The notes: a model not told the origin generated them from the sequence alone. DNA of 64,000 bases from Rouxiella sp. WC2420 (GCF_041200025.1 NZ_CP165628.1:1984001-2048000); one strand, 5' to 3'. Numbered from the stretch's first letter, positions 1 to 9,188 are shown. A program made the numbers and translations.

Positions 1-2316
1 AATGGGCATTTGCTGGGTGATGGTAGCCTCACATTAAATGACGGTACTCTGGAAATTAATGGCGAAAACACTTCTCTGGCCGCTAATACTCAAATACTTA
101 ATGATGCAACGATCAGCTTGAATAATGCGGCCGGGCTGGGAAGCGGTGCTATTGATAACGCAGGTAAGCTTATTCTGACTAGCGCCAATGGCTCATTGCA
201 AAACAGTTTAAGCAATAGTGGTACTGTTAATCTGAATGGCAGTCAGATTGTTTTGGCGGGTGATAATGCTCTCTTCAGCGGTATTTTTAATATTGACCCC
301 AGCAGCCAACTGACAGCAAGTGAAGCTCAGCATCTTGGCAGCGCGGCGGTTAATGATAGCGGCACGCTAAACTTGATAACCGATACTGACTGGACGCTCA
401 ATAATAGTGTTATGGGGGAAGGTAATCTGGTTAAAGAAGGGGTTGGAGTCGTGACGTTGACCGCGCCCAGCAGTGCTTATACCGGCATTACGGATATTAA
501 TCAGGGAGGCATTAATTTTGGTAGCCGCAACCAGCCGCTGACGCTGGCAACATCTGTAATTAATATTAATCAGGGTTTTTTGGCGGGTAATGGTGCGGTG
601 GCGGGGGATGTAAATAACCTTGGAGTGTTGCAGGTGGGCAGTAATTCTACCTCGCAGAATATGACTACTCTGGCGGAAATTCAGACCGCGTCAGCAACCA
701 GCGACTCTCTGACTATTGGCGGTAGTCTCACTAACGGCGGAATAATTCAGCTTGGGCAAACAGGCAGTAATATTCAGGCCGGAAACACGCTAACGATTAA
801 TGGAAATTACATAGGTAATAATGGAACTATAGCCTTCAATACTGCATTGGGCGGTGATAATTCCGCGACCGATCACATGTCAATTCGCGGTAATACCAGC
901 GGTACCACACTGGTGAGCGTAGAAAATGCGGGAGGCAGTGGCGCAAGAACCTTAAACGGGATTGAGTTGATTAACGTTGGCGGCAGTTCTGACGGTAATT
1001 TCTTGCAGGATGGACGTATTGTTGCGGGTGCTTATGACTATCGACTGGCGCGGGGCGCGCTCAATAATCAAAGTAACTGGTATCTGACCAACAGCGCCAG
1101 CGAGCCGGTTGGCACGGTCACTCCGGTGGATCCTACAACTCCGGCCAATCCTTCAAATCCAACTATTCCTACTACACCAACTACACCAACTACACCAACT
1201 ACACCAACTACACCAACTACACCAACGAGCCCGTCAAATCCGACGACCCCGGATAACCCTGCCAATCCAGATACTCCAACAAGCCCGACGGTTCCAGACA
1301 ATCCGGCCACTGTTGCGCCATCTTCTGACATCATGCTGCGCCCGGAAGCCGGCAGTTATATCGAGAACCTGGCAGCGGCCAACACCATGTTTAATACCCG
1401 TCTGCACGACCGATTGGGAGAAACTCAATATACCGATGCCCTGACGGGGGAGAAACGGGTGACCAGCCTGTGGCTACGTCAAGTTGGCACCCACAATGGC
1501 TGGCGCTCAAATATTGGTTCACTGAAGACCACCTCTAATCAGTATGTCGTTATGTTAGGTGGTGACGTAGCCCAATGGAGTAACAATGGTCTGGATCGCG
1601 GACATATTGGTTTGATGGCAGGGTACGGTAATAACCAAAGTAACACTCACTCTGGCGTTACGGGTAATACTTCTAAAGGGCAGGTTAGCGGTTACAGCGT
1701 AGGCGTGTATGGCACATGGTATGCCAATGATGTTAATAAGACGGGGTTATATCTGGATAGTTGGTTGCAATACAATTGGTTCAAAAATAAGGTCAATGGC
1801 GAAGATTTGCCGCAAGAGAAATATAACTCAAACGGATTTAGTGCCTCTCTGGAAACGGGATATACCTGGAAAATCGGTGAGTTTTACTCCAGCAAGCAGA
1901 GCCTGAATACGGTATATATTCAGCCGCAGGCGCAAATAACATGGATGGACGTTAAAGCAAATAATCACACCGAAAGCAACGGCACCTTAATCAACACCGA
2001 TGGCAATGGCAATATCCAGACCCGACTTGGCACCCGGCTATTCCTGAAAGGGCACAGTAAAATTGATGACGGCAAAAGCCGCGAGTTTGAACCCTTCATT
2101 GAACTAAACTGGCTACACAATACTCGTAACTTCAGCACTGAAATGAATGGCGCAAGGGTTAGCCAGGATGGCGCGAATAACATTGGCGAGGTAAAAACCG
2201 GTGTTGAGGGGCAACTTACTCAAAATCTTACTGCCTGGGGCAATGTCGGTCAGCAAATCGGAAACAAAGGTTATACCAATACCGAGGCAATGGTTGGGGT
2301 TAAATACAGTTGGTAG
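1..2316 (+). CDS. Autotransporter adhesin, 5'-truncated (AIDA/pertactin type)
   Basis: The reading frame is open from base 1 with no convincing start, so the gene begins outside the window and about 771 codons are seen. Codons 1 to about 370 are Gly/Asn/Ser/Thr-rich with repeated short strands, typical of a beta-helical passenger. A Pro/Thr linker follows (codons about 370-445). From about codon 490 alternating aromatic strands form a type Va autotransporter beta-barrel ending in VGVKYSW, with the terminal aromatic recognised by the BAM machinery. By family knowledge the passenger is secreted to the cell surface and often mediates adhesion or biofilm. The ligand cannot be inferred. A 9-bp tandem repeat lies in the linker. 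Confidence 0.9.
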   Translation, partial: NGHLLGDGSLTLNDGTLEINGENTSLAANTQILNDATISLNNAAGLGSGAIDNAGKLILTSANGSLQNSLSNSGTVNLNGSQIVLAGDNALFSGIFNIDPSSQLTASEAQHLGSAAVNDSGTLNLITDTDWTLNNSVMGEGNLVKEGVGVVTLTAPSSAYTGITDINQGGINFGSRNQPLTLATSVININQGFLAGNGAVAGDVNNLGVLQVGSNSTSQNMTTLAEIQTASATSDSLTIGGSLTNGGIIQLGQTGSNIQAGNTLTINGNYIGNNGTIAFNTALGGDNSATDHMSIRGNTSGTTLVSVENAGGSGARTLNGIELINVGGSSDGNFLQDGRIVAGAYDYRLARGALNNQSNWYLTNSASEPVGTVTPVDPTTPANPSNPTIPTTPTTPTTPTTPTTPTTPTSPSNPTTPDNPANPDTPTSPTVPDNPATVAPSSDIMLRPEAGSYIENLAAANTMFNTRLHDRLGETQYTDALTGEKRVTSLWLRQVGTHNGWRSNIGSLKTTSNQYVVMLGGDVAQWSNNGLDRGHIGLMAGYGNNQSNTHSGVTGNTSKGQVSGYSVGVYGTWYANDVNKTGLYLDSWLQYNWFKNKVNGEDLPQEKYNSNGFSASLETGYTWKIGEFYSSKQSLNTVYIQPQAQITWMDVKANNHTESNGTLINTDGNGNIQTRLGTRLFLKGHSKIDDGKSREFEPFIELNWLHNTRNFSTEMNGARVSQDGANNIGEVKTGVEGQLTQNLTAWGNVGQQIGNKGYTNTEAMVGVKYSW
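1171..1224 (+). repeat. Six tandem copies of a 9-bp unit (ACTACACCA)
   Basis: Six perfect copies of ACTACACCA run head to tail inside the autotransporter linker, encoding Thr-Pro-Thr triplets. The unit is a multiple of three, so copy-number change would alter linker length without breaking the frame. Degenerate Thr/Pro/Ser/Asn codons flank it on both sides. Confidence 0.95.
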
Positions 2317-2342
2317 CCTGACTTAAAAAAGACTACCAACTG
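2307..2342 (+). terminator. Stem-loop overlapping the autotransporter stop codon
   Basis: CAGTTGGTAG (2307-2316) pairs perfectly with CTACCAACTG (2333-2342) around a 16-nt loop. The left arm contains the stop codon of the autotransporter. The following tract is only moderately T-rich. It lies between convergent genes and is likely a transcription terminator or 3'-end stabilising structure. Confidence 0.55.
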
Positions 2343-2398
2343 AATATATTTTACTGAAAAGCTATAGCCAGGTTTTATCTGTGATCCAATAGTCTTAT

Positions 2399-3502
2399 TT
2401 ACTTTTGACTGCCGGGATAATCGGTATAGCCATGCTCTGTGCCGCCGAAAAGCGTACTGCCTTCGAAATCTGCCAGTGGAAGATTTTGCGCCAGACGATG
2501 TGGATAATCTGGATTGGCAATAAAAGAGCGACCAAATGCCACCAGATCGGCATAGCCATTTTCGAGTACCCATTCTGCGCGGTCTTTATCGTATTTGCCT
2601 GCAACAATAATAGGGCGCGTAAATCTTTCGCGAATATCCTTACGGAAAGTTTCAGTAAACTGAGGCGCGTCGTCCCAATCTGCTTCGACAAGGTGCATAT
2701 AGGCAATCCCTTTTTCTTGCAGGAAAGCGGAGGCATCGAGAATTGTTGGCAAAATATCCGGGCAATCCATTCCACGAGCGGTGAGAAACGGCGCAAGACG
2801 GATTGCAGTTCGCTCTGCACCCACTTCATCGACAACGGCATTAACGACATTCTTCAAAAAGCGCAGCCGATTTTCACGAGAACCGCCGTACTCGTCGGTG
2901 CGCACATTGGATGTGGTGCGTAAAAACTGGTCAACCAGATAACCATTGGCACCGTGAATCTCTACGCCATCAAATCCGGCGGCGATTGCATTACGTGCGC
3001 CGTTGCAAAAATCATCGACAACGCCAGCGATCTCTTCGCGTGTCAAAGCTCGCGGGGTCGGGCAGTCGGTCATGGCACCTTTGCCGGTCACAGGATCAAC
3101 CTTCCAGATTTGTCCTTCGAATGGAACGGCAGAGGGCGCAACAGGAAGCCTGCCATCATGAAAATCAGCGTGCGACATACGGCCAACGTGCCAAAGTTGA
3201 AGGAATATCCGCCCACCGGCTGCATGGACTGCATCAGTTACCTGTCGCCATCCTGCAACCTGTTCGGCACTGTAAATGCCTGGAGTAAAGGAATAGCCTT
3301 TTCCCTGCGGTGATATCTGCGTCGCTTCGGTGACTATCAATGCCGCCGAGGCTCGTTGGGCATAGTAGCGAGCATTCATTTCATTCGGCACGTCTCCCGG
3401 CTGCGTACTGCGCGCACGAGTCATGGGAGCCATAACGATACGGTGCGGCAGGGTATTATTGCCGATAACTGTGGGCGTAAAAAGGCGTGAGCTGTTCTGC
3501 AT
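2399..3502 (-). CDS. Old yellow enzyme family FMN oxidoreductase (NemA-like)
   Basis: A 367-residue TIM-barrel flavoprotein of the old yellow enzyme family, which reduces activated C=C bonds or nitro/maleimide electrophiles with NAD(P)H. Near the N-terminus it has RIVMAPMTRARS. The substrate-anion-binding pair appears in EIHGANGYLVDQF (His and Asn), followed by GGSRENRLRF, as in N-ethylmaleimide reductase. The start is the ATG at 3502, where the conserved MQNSSRLFTP begins after a GGAG; a longer open frame upstream (to 3577) lacks family similarity. It lies 82 bp downstream of the NTF2-like gene on the same strand and may be co-transcribed with it under the divergent LysR. The physiological substrate is unknown. 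Confidence 0.88.
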   Translation of the reverse strand: MQNSSRLFTPTVIGNNTLPHRIVMAPMTRARSTQPGDVPNEMNARYYAQRASAALIVTEATQISPQGKGYSFTPGIYSAEQVAGWRQVTDAVHAAGGRIFLQLWHVGRMSHADFHDGRLPVAPSAVPFEGQIWKVDPVTGKGAMTDCPTPRALTREEIAGVVDDFCNGARNAIAAGFDGVEIHGANGYLVDQFLRTTSNVRTDEYGGSRENRLRFLKNVVNAVVDEVGAERTAIRLAPFLTARGMDCPDILPTILDASAFLQEKGIAYMHLVEADWDDAPQFTETFRKDIRERFTRPIIVAGKYDKDRAEWVLENGYADLVAFGRSFIANPDYPHRLAQNLPLADFEGSTLFGGTEHGYTDYPGSQK

Positions 3503-3584
3503 AATTGAAAATTCTCCAGTTAATGATTGGCTGATGAGTCGCAGACTTTCTTGTCTGCAGACCCATATTGTCGGCACTGCGCCA

Positions 3585-4199
3585 TTAGTGTTTAGCCACT
3601 AGCCCAACCTGTTGCAGGAAGGTCAGGTTGTCTTCCAAATGCCAGTTTTCGACAATTTTCCCATTATTTATCCGATAGATATCAGTAGCTATAAAGTTCA
3701 CGGATTGTCCTTTTCCTTTAACTCCATTGAAGATACCGGTGAAATGACCGCTGAACCGCAGGTGTGATACCACTCGATTACCTACTACCATCATCTGCTC
3801 AACCTCACAGTGAAGATCGGGCACGGCGGCTCTGAATCCTTTCGATGCGATCAAAGGGCATTCAACACCTTGCGGACGTCCAGGGGGTAATGTCCGGTCC
3901 ATAAAGTCAGATGCCAGCGCGCTGCGAGCCAATGCCTCATCGCCGTTAGTCCAGAATGTGTCGTAGCGACGTGCCGCCAGAATTTGCTCGCGGGCCTGTT
4001 GTTTGGACAATCCGGAGTCAACGATTAGCGTGTCGGGGCGAACAAGATTGTCCTGACCCTGGGCGCTGAGGTTTGACCCTGTAGCACCGATGGCGACGGC
4101 AGGAAATGTTGCGAAAAGCGCCGTGGTAAAGCCCGCAGCAATCATCGCGCTAGTTAACGCTTTGAAGCTTTTTTTGAAAGCAGGGAACTGTGTTGACAT
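3585..4199 (-). CDS. Exported SnoaL/NTF2-like protein
   Basis: About 204 residues. The first 42 form a signal peptide: basic FKK, then a hydrophobic Ala-rich stretch, then AIGATG. The remainder resembles the SnoaL-like/NTF2-like cone fold of small ligand-binding proteins and polyketide-cyclase-type enzymes, including RYDTFWTNGDE and a C-terminal NGKIVENWHLEDN typical of the family. The start is the ATG at 4199, preceded by GGAG at 6 bp; an in-frame TTG at 4217 overlaps this ribosome site. It is divergent from the LysR gene at 4325 and upstream of the old yellow enzyme gene. Function is inferred only at fold level. Confidence 0.75.
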   Translation of the reverse strand: MSTQFPAFKKSFKALTSAMIAAGFTTALFATFPAVAIGATGSNLSAQGQDNLVRPDTLIVDSGLSKQQAREQILAARRYDTFWTNGDEALARSALASDFMDRTLPPGRPQGVECPLIASKGFRAAVPDLHCEVEQMMVVGNRVVSHLRFSGHFTGIFNGVKGKGQSVNFIATDIYRINNGKIVENWHLEDNLTFLQQVGLVAKH

Positions 4200-4273
4200 G
4201 ATTGACTCCGTACTCAAGTAATGTTGTTTTGATGGTTCGATAAAGTAAGGCCATTGTGCCGAAATGGCATGGG

Positions 4274-4309
4274 TTTGATAATTGGGCTAACATTTGATGG
4301 ATTATCAAA
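4274..4309. promoter_or_regulatory. Inverted repeat between the LysR gene and its divergent target
   Basis: TTTGATAAT (4274-4282) and ATTATCAAA (4301-4309) are perfect 9-bp inverted arms separated by 18 bp. They end 16 bp before the GTG start of the LysR gene. The position suits autoregulation plus control of the divergent gene at 4199. Confidence 0.5.
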
Positions 4310-4324
4310 ATATTTGGAAAAATC

Positions 4325-5263
4325 GTGGACAATCTCGGTGACATTCGGCTATTTGTAGAAACTGCCAATTTGGGCGGTTTATCCGCAGCGGGAAGGAGGC
4401 TGGGGTTATCTCCCGCAGCAGCAAGCGCGCGATTGGTCAAGCTTGAGGCAGAGCTTAATACCCGGCTATTTGAACGAACCACGCGGCAGTTGCGCCTGAC
4501 GGAAGAAGGGAGCCTGTATCTTGCGCATTGCATACAGGCCCTTGCCGCGCTGGATGATGCTCGCGCCGCGCTGCTGGCCGGTCGCACTGCGGTGATGGGG
4601 AAAATCAGGATTGCCGCCACCTCGGACTTCGGCAGGCGGATGCTGAAAAAATGGTTAGATGAGTTTGGGGAGCTTTATCCCCAAGTCCAGTTCGCTTTGG
4701 TGCTGGCCGATTCGCTGTCTAATTTGCTGCAGGACGATCTTGATTTGGCCATTCGATTTGACGTGCCGCCCGATAGCTCAATGGTCGCCCGCAAATTAGC
4801 GCCCAATCGCCGGGTTTTGTGCGCATCGCCGAGTTTTATCGCGACCCATGGCGTACCCGCCAATCCCGGCGAATTGGACAAATTCCAGTGTATTGTTCTT
4901 TGTTCAACCAATGGAATCGCCAACGAATGGCGTTTTACCCAAGGTCAACTTTCAGAAACTTACGTGGTGCCTTCCGCGCTGGCCAGAGAGACCAACGATG
5001 GTGCCGTCGCCCGTGAATGGGCAGTTGAAGGCAAGGGTATTGCGATGAAATCGCTGTGGGATATACAAGAAGATTTACGTGCCGACAGGCTGTGTATCGT
5101 CATGCCCGAGTGGCGAACGCCGGAATTACCCGTTCACGCCATGTATCAGCGTAGCCGTTACATGGCCCCAAGGGTCCGCGCGTTGCTGGACTTTTTGATC
5201 GCGCGCTTTGCCGATGAGAATACGGCATTGGAATCGCTGCTGTTGAGCAAAGGGTATATTTAA
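4325..5263 (+). CDS. LysR family transcriptional regulator
   Basis: 312 residues, the usual LysR length. The N-terminal winged HTH is clear (FVETANLGGLSAAGRRLGLSPAA, then ARLVKLEAELNTRLFERTTR), followed by the effector-binding domain. The start codon is GTG at 4325, with GGAAAAATC just upstream. Divergent orientation to the NTF2-like/old yellow enzyme pair makes those the probable targets. The domain resembles the subgroup often controlling redox enzymes; the effector is unknown. Confidence 0.9.
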   Translation: MDNLGDIRLFVETANLGGLSAAGRRLGLSPAAASARLVKLEAELNTRLFERTTRQLRLTEEGSLYLAHCIQALAALDDARAALLAGRTAVMGKIRIAATSDFGRRMLKKWLDEFGELYPQVQFALVLADSLSNLLQDDLDLAIRFDVPPDSSMVARKLAPNRRVLCASPSFIATHGVPANPGELDKFQCIVLCSTNGIANEWRFTQGQLSETYVVPSALARETNDGAVAREWAVEGKGIAMKSLWDIQEDLRADRLCIVMPEWRTPELPVHAMYQRSRYMAPRVRALLDFLIARFADENTALESLLLSKGYI

Positions 5264-5314
5264 AGAGTGTGAAATACGTTGCGGCGTTTTATTAATACTC
5301 AGGATGACCCGTCT

Positions 5315-6721
5315 TCAAGCATCGTCTGGAATTGCAGTGGGCATGATAAAACTTTTAAATACGACTAGCGCAGCACAAAACATTATCACGGCAGCAATGG
5401 CAAATCCGACACTTGCACCGATATTGATAGAAAAATGAGTTCCTGTTACCAGTATTCCTAGCAGAGCAACACCCACAGCAGCGCCAGTTTGGCGCATTGC
5501 ATTAATAGCTGCGGAAGCAGTAGCCGCTTTATTGGGAGGAGCTTGATACAGGCAGGAGGCGATGATAGCCGGTGTCGCAATTCCGCCGCCGAGCGTCATT
5601 AGAAACAGGAATCCAACAAAAGTTTTATAAGATGCGTCGGTATAGGTCAGCAAGGCAAGGCTGGAATAGTTTATCGTCGCGATAAGCAAACCGATGACAA
5701 TAGTCAGGCGAACTCCTATTCGTTCAGAGATAGCGCTACTGGCGGTATTGGCTAATGCAATAACGGCAAACGTCAGCAGGGCCAAGCCGGTCATTAGCGG
5801 AGAAAAACCACGGTATACCTGAAAGTACACAGTCAACAGGAAGATTGAGCCGTAAAAAGCCAAATTCATGATTGCGCCTAATAAAAGGCTGAGAGAGAAA
5901 ATCCGGTTTCTTAATAAGCTAAGGGGTAAAAAGGCGTTTACACTATTTTTGATATGTACAATCAGCATAATGCATGCAAATGCAAATATTCCCAGACACA
6001 GCAATAATGTCTGAGTGAAGGCATAACTTTTTCCAAACTGAATTAAAAGATAAATCAGCGAAAAACTGGTTATCACAAAAAGCAGAATGCCTTTGTGATC
6101 GATATTGCGCATTCGTGGCGTTGCCGGTTCATGAACATAAAACATTGTTAAAATTATTCCGACCATACAAATCGGGATATTTAGCAGAAATAGAGCATGC
6201 CACGAAATATGCTTGAGGATTAGACCGCCAAAAAATGGTCCAGCTGCGCTAATCACTCCTCCGATAGCGCTCCACCAACCAATGGCTTTACGCCGTAAAG
6301 ACGAGTTATCGCCACATGCGCCTGTCAGTAATGATAGAGATGAGGGGACGATAAGTGCCGCGCCAATCCCTTGAAAAACTCGCCCCAAAATCATGAGATT
6401 TAGAGAGGGAGATAAAGCGCATAGCAAAGAGGCCAACAAAAAAAGACCTATCCCGGCCAGGTTGATATTTTTACTGCCATATTTGTCGCTTAACCCTCCT
6501 GCAGCCAGTAGCAAAGCAGCAAAGACTATTACATAGGCATCTGGTATCCACTGCAAGATTGAGATATCAGCGTCGAAAACACGAGAAAAAGTGGGGAGCG
6601 CAACATTCACGATGGTCACATCCAGCTGAACAACAACATAGCCCAGCGCGGTAATCAACGCGTTAATAAATACCTTGGTGGGAAACAAAGTATCAATTTT
6701 GAGGTTTTCACCAGAATGCAT
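5315..6721 (-). CDS. MFS transporter, DHA2 (14-TMS drug:H+ antiporter) family
   Basis: 468 residues with about 14 predicted membrane segments. Motif D1-like LDVTIVNVALP sits in TM1, and GGLSDKYGSKN is the motif A loop between TM2 and TM3; both are hallmarks of EmrB/QacA-type exporters. The ATG at 6721 follows AGAGAG. It is transcribed away from the TetR gene at 6853 with a perfect inverted repeat between them, so it is probably repressed by that TetR and induced by its own substrate. Export of a toxic organic compound is inferred; the substrate is unknown. Confidence 0.88.
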   Translation of the reverse strand: MHSGENLKIDTLFPTKVFINALITALGYVVVQLDVTIVNVALPTFSRVFDADISILQWIPDAYVIVFAALLLAAGGLSDKYGSKNINLAGIGLFLLASLLCALSPSLNLMILGRVFQGIGAALIVPSSLSLLTGACGDNSSLRRKAIGWWSAIGGVISAAGPFFGGLILKHISWHALFLLNIPICMVGIILTMFYVHEPATPRMRNIDHKGILLFVITSFSLIYLLIQFGKSYAFTQTLLLCLGIFAFACIMLIVHIKNSVNAFLPLSLLRNRIFSLSLLLGAIMNLAFYGSIFLLTVYFQVYRGFSPLMTGLALLTFAVIALANTASSAISERIGVRLTIVIGLLIATINYSSLALLTYTDASYKTFVGFLFLMTLGGGIATPAIIASCLYQAPPNKAATASAAINAMRQTGAAVGVALLGILVTGTHFSINIGASVGFAIAAVIMFCAALVVFKSFIMPTAIPDDA

Positions 6722-6808
6722 AGGCTCTCTTCTAAATGACTTTATTCATGTTTGCCGCGTGATTTAAGGATAATAGCCTAGAATAATTGATTTGTGGAGT
6801 GGTTAATC

Positions 6809-6829
6809 TACAATGATTTCCACATTGTA
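6809..6829. promoter_or_regulatory. TetR operator candidate (TACAATG-N7-CATTGTA)
   Basis: Perfect 7-bp inverted arms with a 7-bp spacer lie in the intergenic region between the divergent MFS and TetR genes, 24 bp before the TetR start. The size and placement suit a TetR dimer site. Confidence 0.6.
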
Positions 6830-6852
6830 TACACTGGGCATTGAGGTCAATT

Positions 6853-7473
6853 ATGAAAAAAAATCTCGGTAGACCTAGAGAGTTCGACCCAAATGACTTT
6901 CTTGACATCGCACTAGACTGCTTCTGGACGAAGGGCTATCAGACCACCTCAATAAGCGACCTAATGAAAGCGTCGGGGCTTGCAAGCGCAAGTATTTACA
7001 AGCTTTATCCCGATAAACGAAGCATTTTTTTTGCTGCACTTTCGCAATATATGGAGCAAGGTTTAGGGCGTTTACGAACACGGGCGCAGAAAAAATCACC
7101 CGAGGCTGCTTTGCGGGAAACCCTTGAGTACGGAGCATTGCTTTCAACGGGCGCTGAAGGAGAGCGGGGCTGTTTTACTATCGCAGCAGCCAGTGAACTT
7201 TTGCCTGGAGATGATGAAGTTAAAGTGAAAGTGCGCAACAAATTTAATGAGATTAAAGAAAACCTGCTGAATATCCTACTACTGGGTCAGCAGATGAAAA
7301 TTTTCAGAACCGATATTGAAGCTGCTGTCATGGCCGAAACGATTTTTATGATGCTGGAGGGAATGCGGGTGTACGGTAAGGTTAGTCCCGACTATCAGTC
7401 ACTGGTAAAGGCTAACGAATTTATTATCGGCAGCGTAATGGCGACTCACACTGCCGAGGATCGTGAACTGTAG
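6853..7473 (+). CDS. TetR family transcriptional regulator
   Basis: 206 residues from the ATG at 6853, which follows GAGG at 8 bp; an in-frame TTG at 6841 overlaps that site and is unlikely. The N-terminal HTH reads TTSISDLMKASGLASASIYKLYPDKRSIF, the standard TetR DNA-binding signature. The C-terminal domain resembles the TetR_C group seen beside quaternary-ammonium and dye pumps. Divergent from the DHA2 exporter, which is its likely target. Confidence 0.9.
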   Translation: MKKNLGRPREFDPNDFLDIALDCFWTKGYQTTSISDLMKASGLASASIYKLYPDKRSIFFAALSQYMEQGLGRLRTRAQKKSPEAALRETLEYGALLSTGAEGERGCFTIAAASELLPGDDEVKVKVRNKFNEIKENLLNILLLGQQMKIFRTDIEAAVMAETIFMMLEGMRVYGKVSPDYQSLVKANEFIIGSVMATHTAEDREL

Positions 7474-7504
7474 GCGATTCGGTTATGCAGATTCTTTTCT
7501 TGGA

Positions 7505-8077
7505 TCACTTCAACAAACCAAGATGCTCAACCAGGATAGAAGTGCCGATGCCTATCAGCACTAGGCCGCCGAGCACTTCAGCCCATTTACCGATAGCGCC
7601 ACCGAGGAAACGGCCAAGCAGCATGCCTGCCGTCGCCATGATGGTGGTGGCTGCACCGATAGTTAGCGCCATTACCAGAATGTTGACCTGCAGGAAGGCC
7701 AGACCTACGCCCACGGCCATCGCATCCAGGCTGGTGGCGATCGCGGTAGTCACTAATAGCCAGAAGCCGTGTCGGCTCGGAATATCCGCCTCTTCGACTT
7801 TATCTTTCTTAAAAGCTTCGGTAATCATGCGCACGCCTAAAATCAGCAGCAGGATGAAAGCCACCCAGTGGTCCCAGCTCATGATGAACTTACTGGCGGC
7901 GAGGCCGATGCCCCAACCAATAATCGGCGTAATGGCTTCGATAACACCGAAAATTAAACCGGTACGCAGCGCTTCTCTTAACGGAGGACGATGCAATGAG
8001 GCTCCCTTACCGATGGCGGCAGCAAAGGCGTCCATTGACATGCCAAAAGCTAAAATCAAGATTGCGTAAGTGTTCAT
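7505..8077 (-). CDS. mntP: Manganese efflux pump MntP
   Basis: 190 residues with six predicted membrane helices and two internally repeated halves, each carrying the Asp-containing helix motif of the family: [13 protein letters not shown] in the first half and [15 protein letters not shown] in the second. The length equals Escherichia coli MntP (YebN). By family knowledge it exports Mn2+ from the cytoplasm and is induced by manganese through MntR and, in E. coli, a yybP-ykoY riboswitch. The stop lies 31 bp from the convergent TetR stop. The 391-bp upstream region shows hairpins, but no consensus yybP-ykoY core could be picked out by eye. Confidence 0.95.
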   Translation of the reverse strand: MNTYAILILAFGMSMDAFAAAIGKGASLHRPPLREALRTGLIFGVIEAITPIIGWGIGLAASKFIMSWDHWVAFILLLILGVRMITEAFKKDKVEEADIPSRHGFWLLVTTAIATSLDAMAVGVGLAFLQVNILVMALTIGAATTIMATAGMLLGRFLGGAIGKWAEVLGGLVLIGIGTSILVEHLGLLK

Positions 8078-8468
8078 AAAACAGACCAGTGATGCCTTTA
8101 ATAGAGAAGAAAGGCTATTAATTTAAAGAGGCGGCTAGTCTGCCATAAAAAAGAAAATAAAAAAACCATATTTTTCATGTACTTATAGCAAGTGGTAAGA
8201 GTCTTAGCACAGGCTATACTTGGGCAAAACATCCACAATAGTGTTAAAAAATCATCAGCAGACAAATGAAAACATTGAGTAAATATAGAAACTTAATCAA
8301 GAGAGCGGGAAAGATTAGGCGGATATGCTTCAACCCTTATGCCACAGCCTTTGCAGGGTTAAAACACTTTTGTACAATTACAAAAGTTAGGGTCTTTGAA
8401 AAAAGATTTGCGACGGGTCGAAACATCCCACAAAGCTGAGTTGTGGGATGGAATAATGGAGAGGGCGA
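8078..8468. other. 391-bp gene-free region upstream of mntP with hairpins
   Basis: No credible ORF. Besides the hairpin at 8424-8450, it holds the palindrome ACTTTTGTA (8366-8374) / TACAAAAGT (8379-8387) with a 4-nt loop, and AACCCT (8332-8337) / AGGGTT (8355-8360). The mntP promoter must lie here. The mntP-proximal part is A/T-rich on the minus strand. I did not find the GGGGAGUAG-type core of the manganese riboswitch. Confidence 0.5.
8424..8450 (-). terminator. Stem-loop downstream of the SDR gene
   Basis: CATCCCACAA (8424-8433) pairs perfectly with TTGTGGGATG (8441-8450) around a 7-nt loop, 18 bp past the SDR stop. On the minus strand it is followed only by TTTCG, so it is a weak intrinsic terminator or 3'-end hairpin. 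Confidence 0.5.
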
Positions 8469-9188
8469 TCAGTTAATCAGCGCGCCGCCCTCGATATCAA
8501 TTACGGAACCGGTAACAAACGGGTTATCGATGACAAACAGATAGCCATTGGCCACATCCTCTGCTCGTCCCCATCTTTGCGCCGGTAGTGCGGCCGCAGC
8601 TTTTTCCAGCATTTGCTGGCGGGCTTCAGGAGCCATCGCCGAATAGGCTTCGGTATCGGTTAGCCCGGGACTGACGGCATTCACCCTCAATGGCGATAAT
8701 TCTTTAGCGAGGATTTTAACCGCGGACTCAAGAGCGGCGTTCATCGCAGTTTTTACTATCGTGCCTGCCACTGTTCGACGAGCCAGAAAACCACTGGTAA
8801 AGGTCAGCGTCCCGCCGGGCTTTAGCAAGCCGCCAAGGTGTTGAGCAATTGCCAGACTGCCCCAGAACTTGGTTTCAAATGCCTGTTTCGCCGCAGAAAG
8901 ATCTACTGAGCTGAGAGGGCCACCCGGTGCCTGTGACCCTGCCGTCACCACGATATTGTCAACCGGGCCTAAGGTTTTCGCTAAGTCACGCAGTTCTTGC
9001 TCATTGGCAATATCTAAGGTCAGAGTGTCGATTGAGGATTTCTCCGACAACTGTTTAGCGGCTTGCTGAAGTTTTTGCGTATTGCGGCCAGCTAAAACGA
9101 TCGCATCTCCGCGTGAGGTCAGCAGTTGTGCAACTGAGTAGCCAATACCTGAAGCGCCGCCGATGATTAATGTACGTTGTTGGCTCAT
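8469..9188 (-). CDS. SDR family oxidoreductase lacking the catalytic Tyr
   Basis: 239 residues with a Rossmann dinucleotide-binding fold: GGASGIG near residues 10-16, NAxxS/VTAGS-type strand end (ITVTAGSQAPGG region), and a C-terminal GSVIDIEGGALI. The usual YxxxK active site aligns with GTIVK in the stretch after TFTSGFLARR, so the Lys is present but the Tyr position is Gly. Related SDRs with SGF in place of the usual Ser loop are known to lack this Tyr. It may use another residue or not be a classical dehydrogenase. It follows the HxlR gene on the same strand after 177 bp and could be part of the same stress-response group. Confidence 0.82.
   Translation of the reverse strand: MSQQRTLIIGGASGIGYSVAQLLTSRGDAIVLAGRNTQKLQQAAKQLSEKSSIDTLTLDIANEQELRDLAKTLGPVDNIVVTAGSQAPGGPLSSVDLSAAKQAFETKFWGSLAIAQHLGGLLKPGGTLTFTSGFLARRTVAGTIVKTAMNAALESAVKILAKELSPLRVNAVSPGLTDTEAYSAMAPEARQQMLEKAAAALPAQRWGRAEDVANGYLFVIDNPFVTGSVIDIEGGALIN

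Noticed and set aside
1068-1334. Minus-strand ORF of Val-Val-Gly repeats over the 9-bp array
   Set aside because: It is the antisense reading of the Thr/Pro repeat inside the autotransporter, with no ribosome site or independent support.
2395-2850. Overlapping long ORFs on both strands within the old yellow enzyme gene
   Set aside because: They are out-of-frame shadows of the conserved enzyme at 2399-3502.
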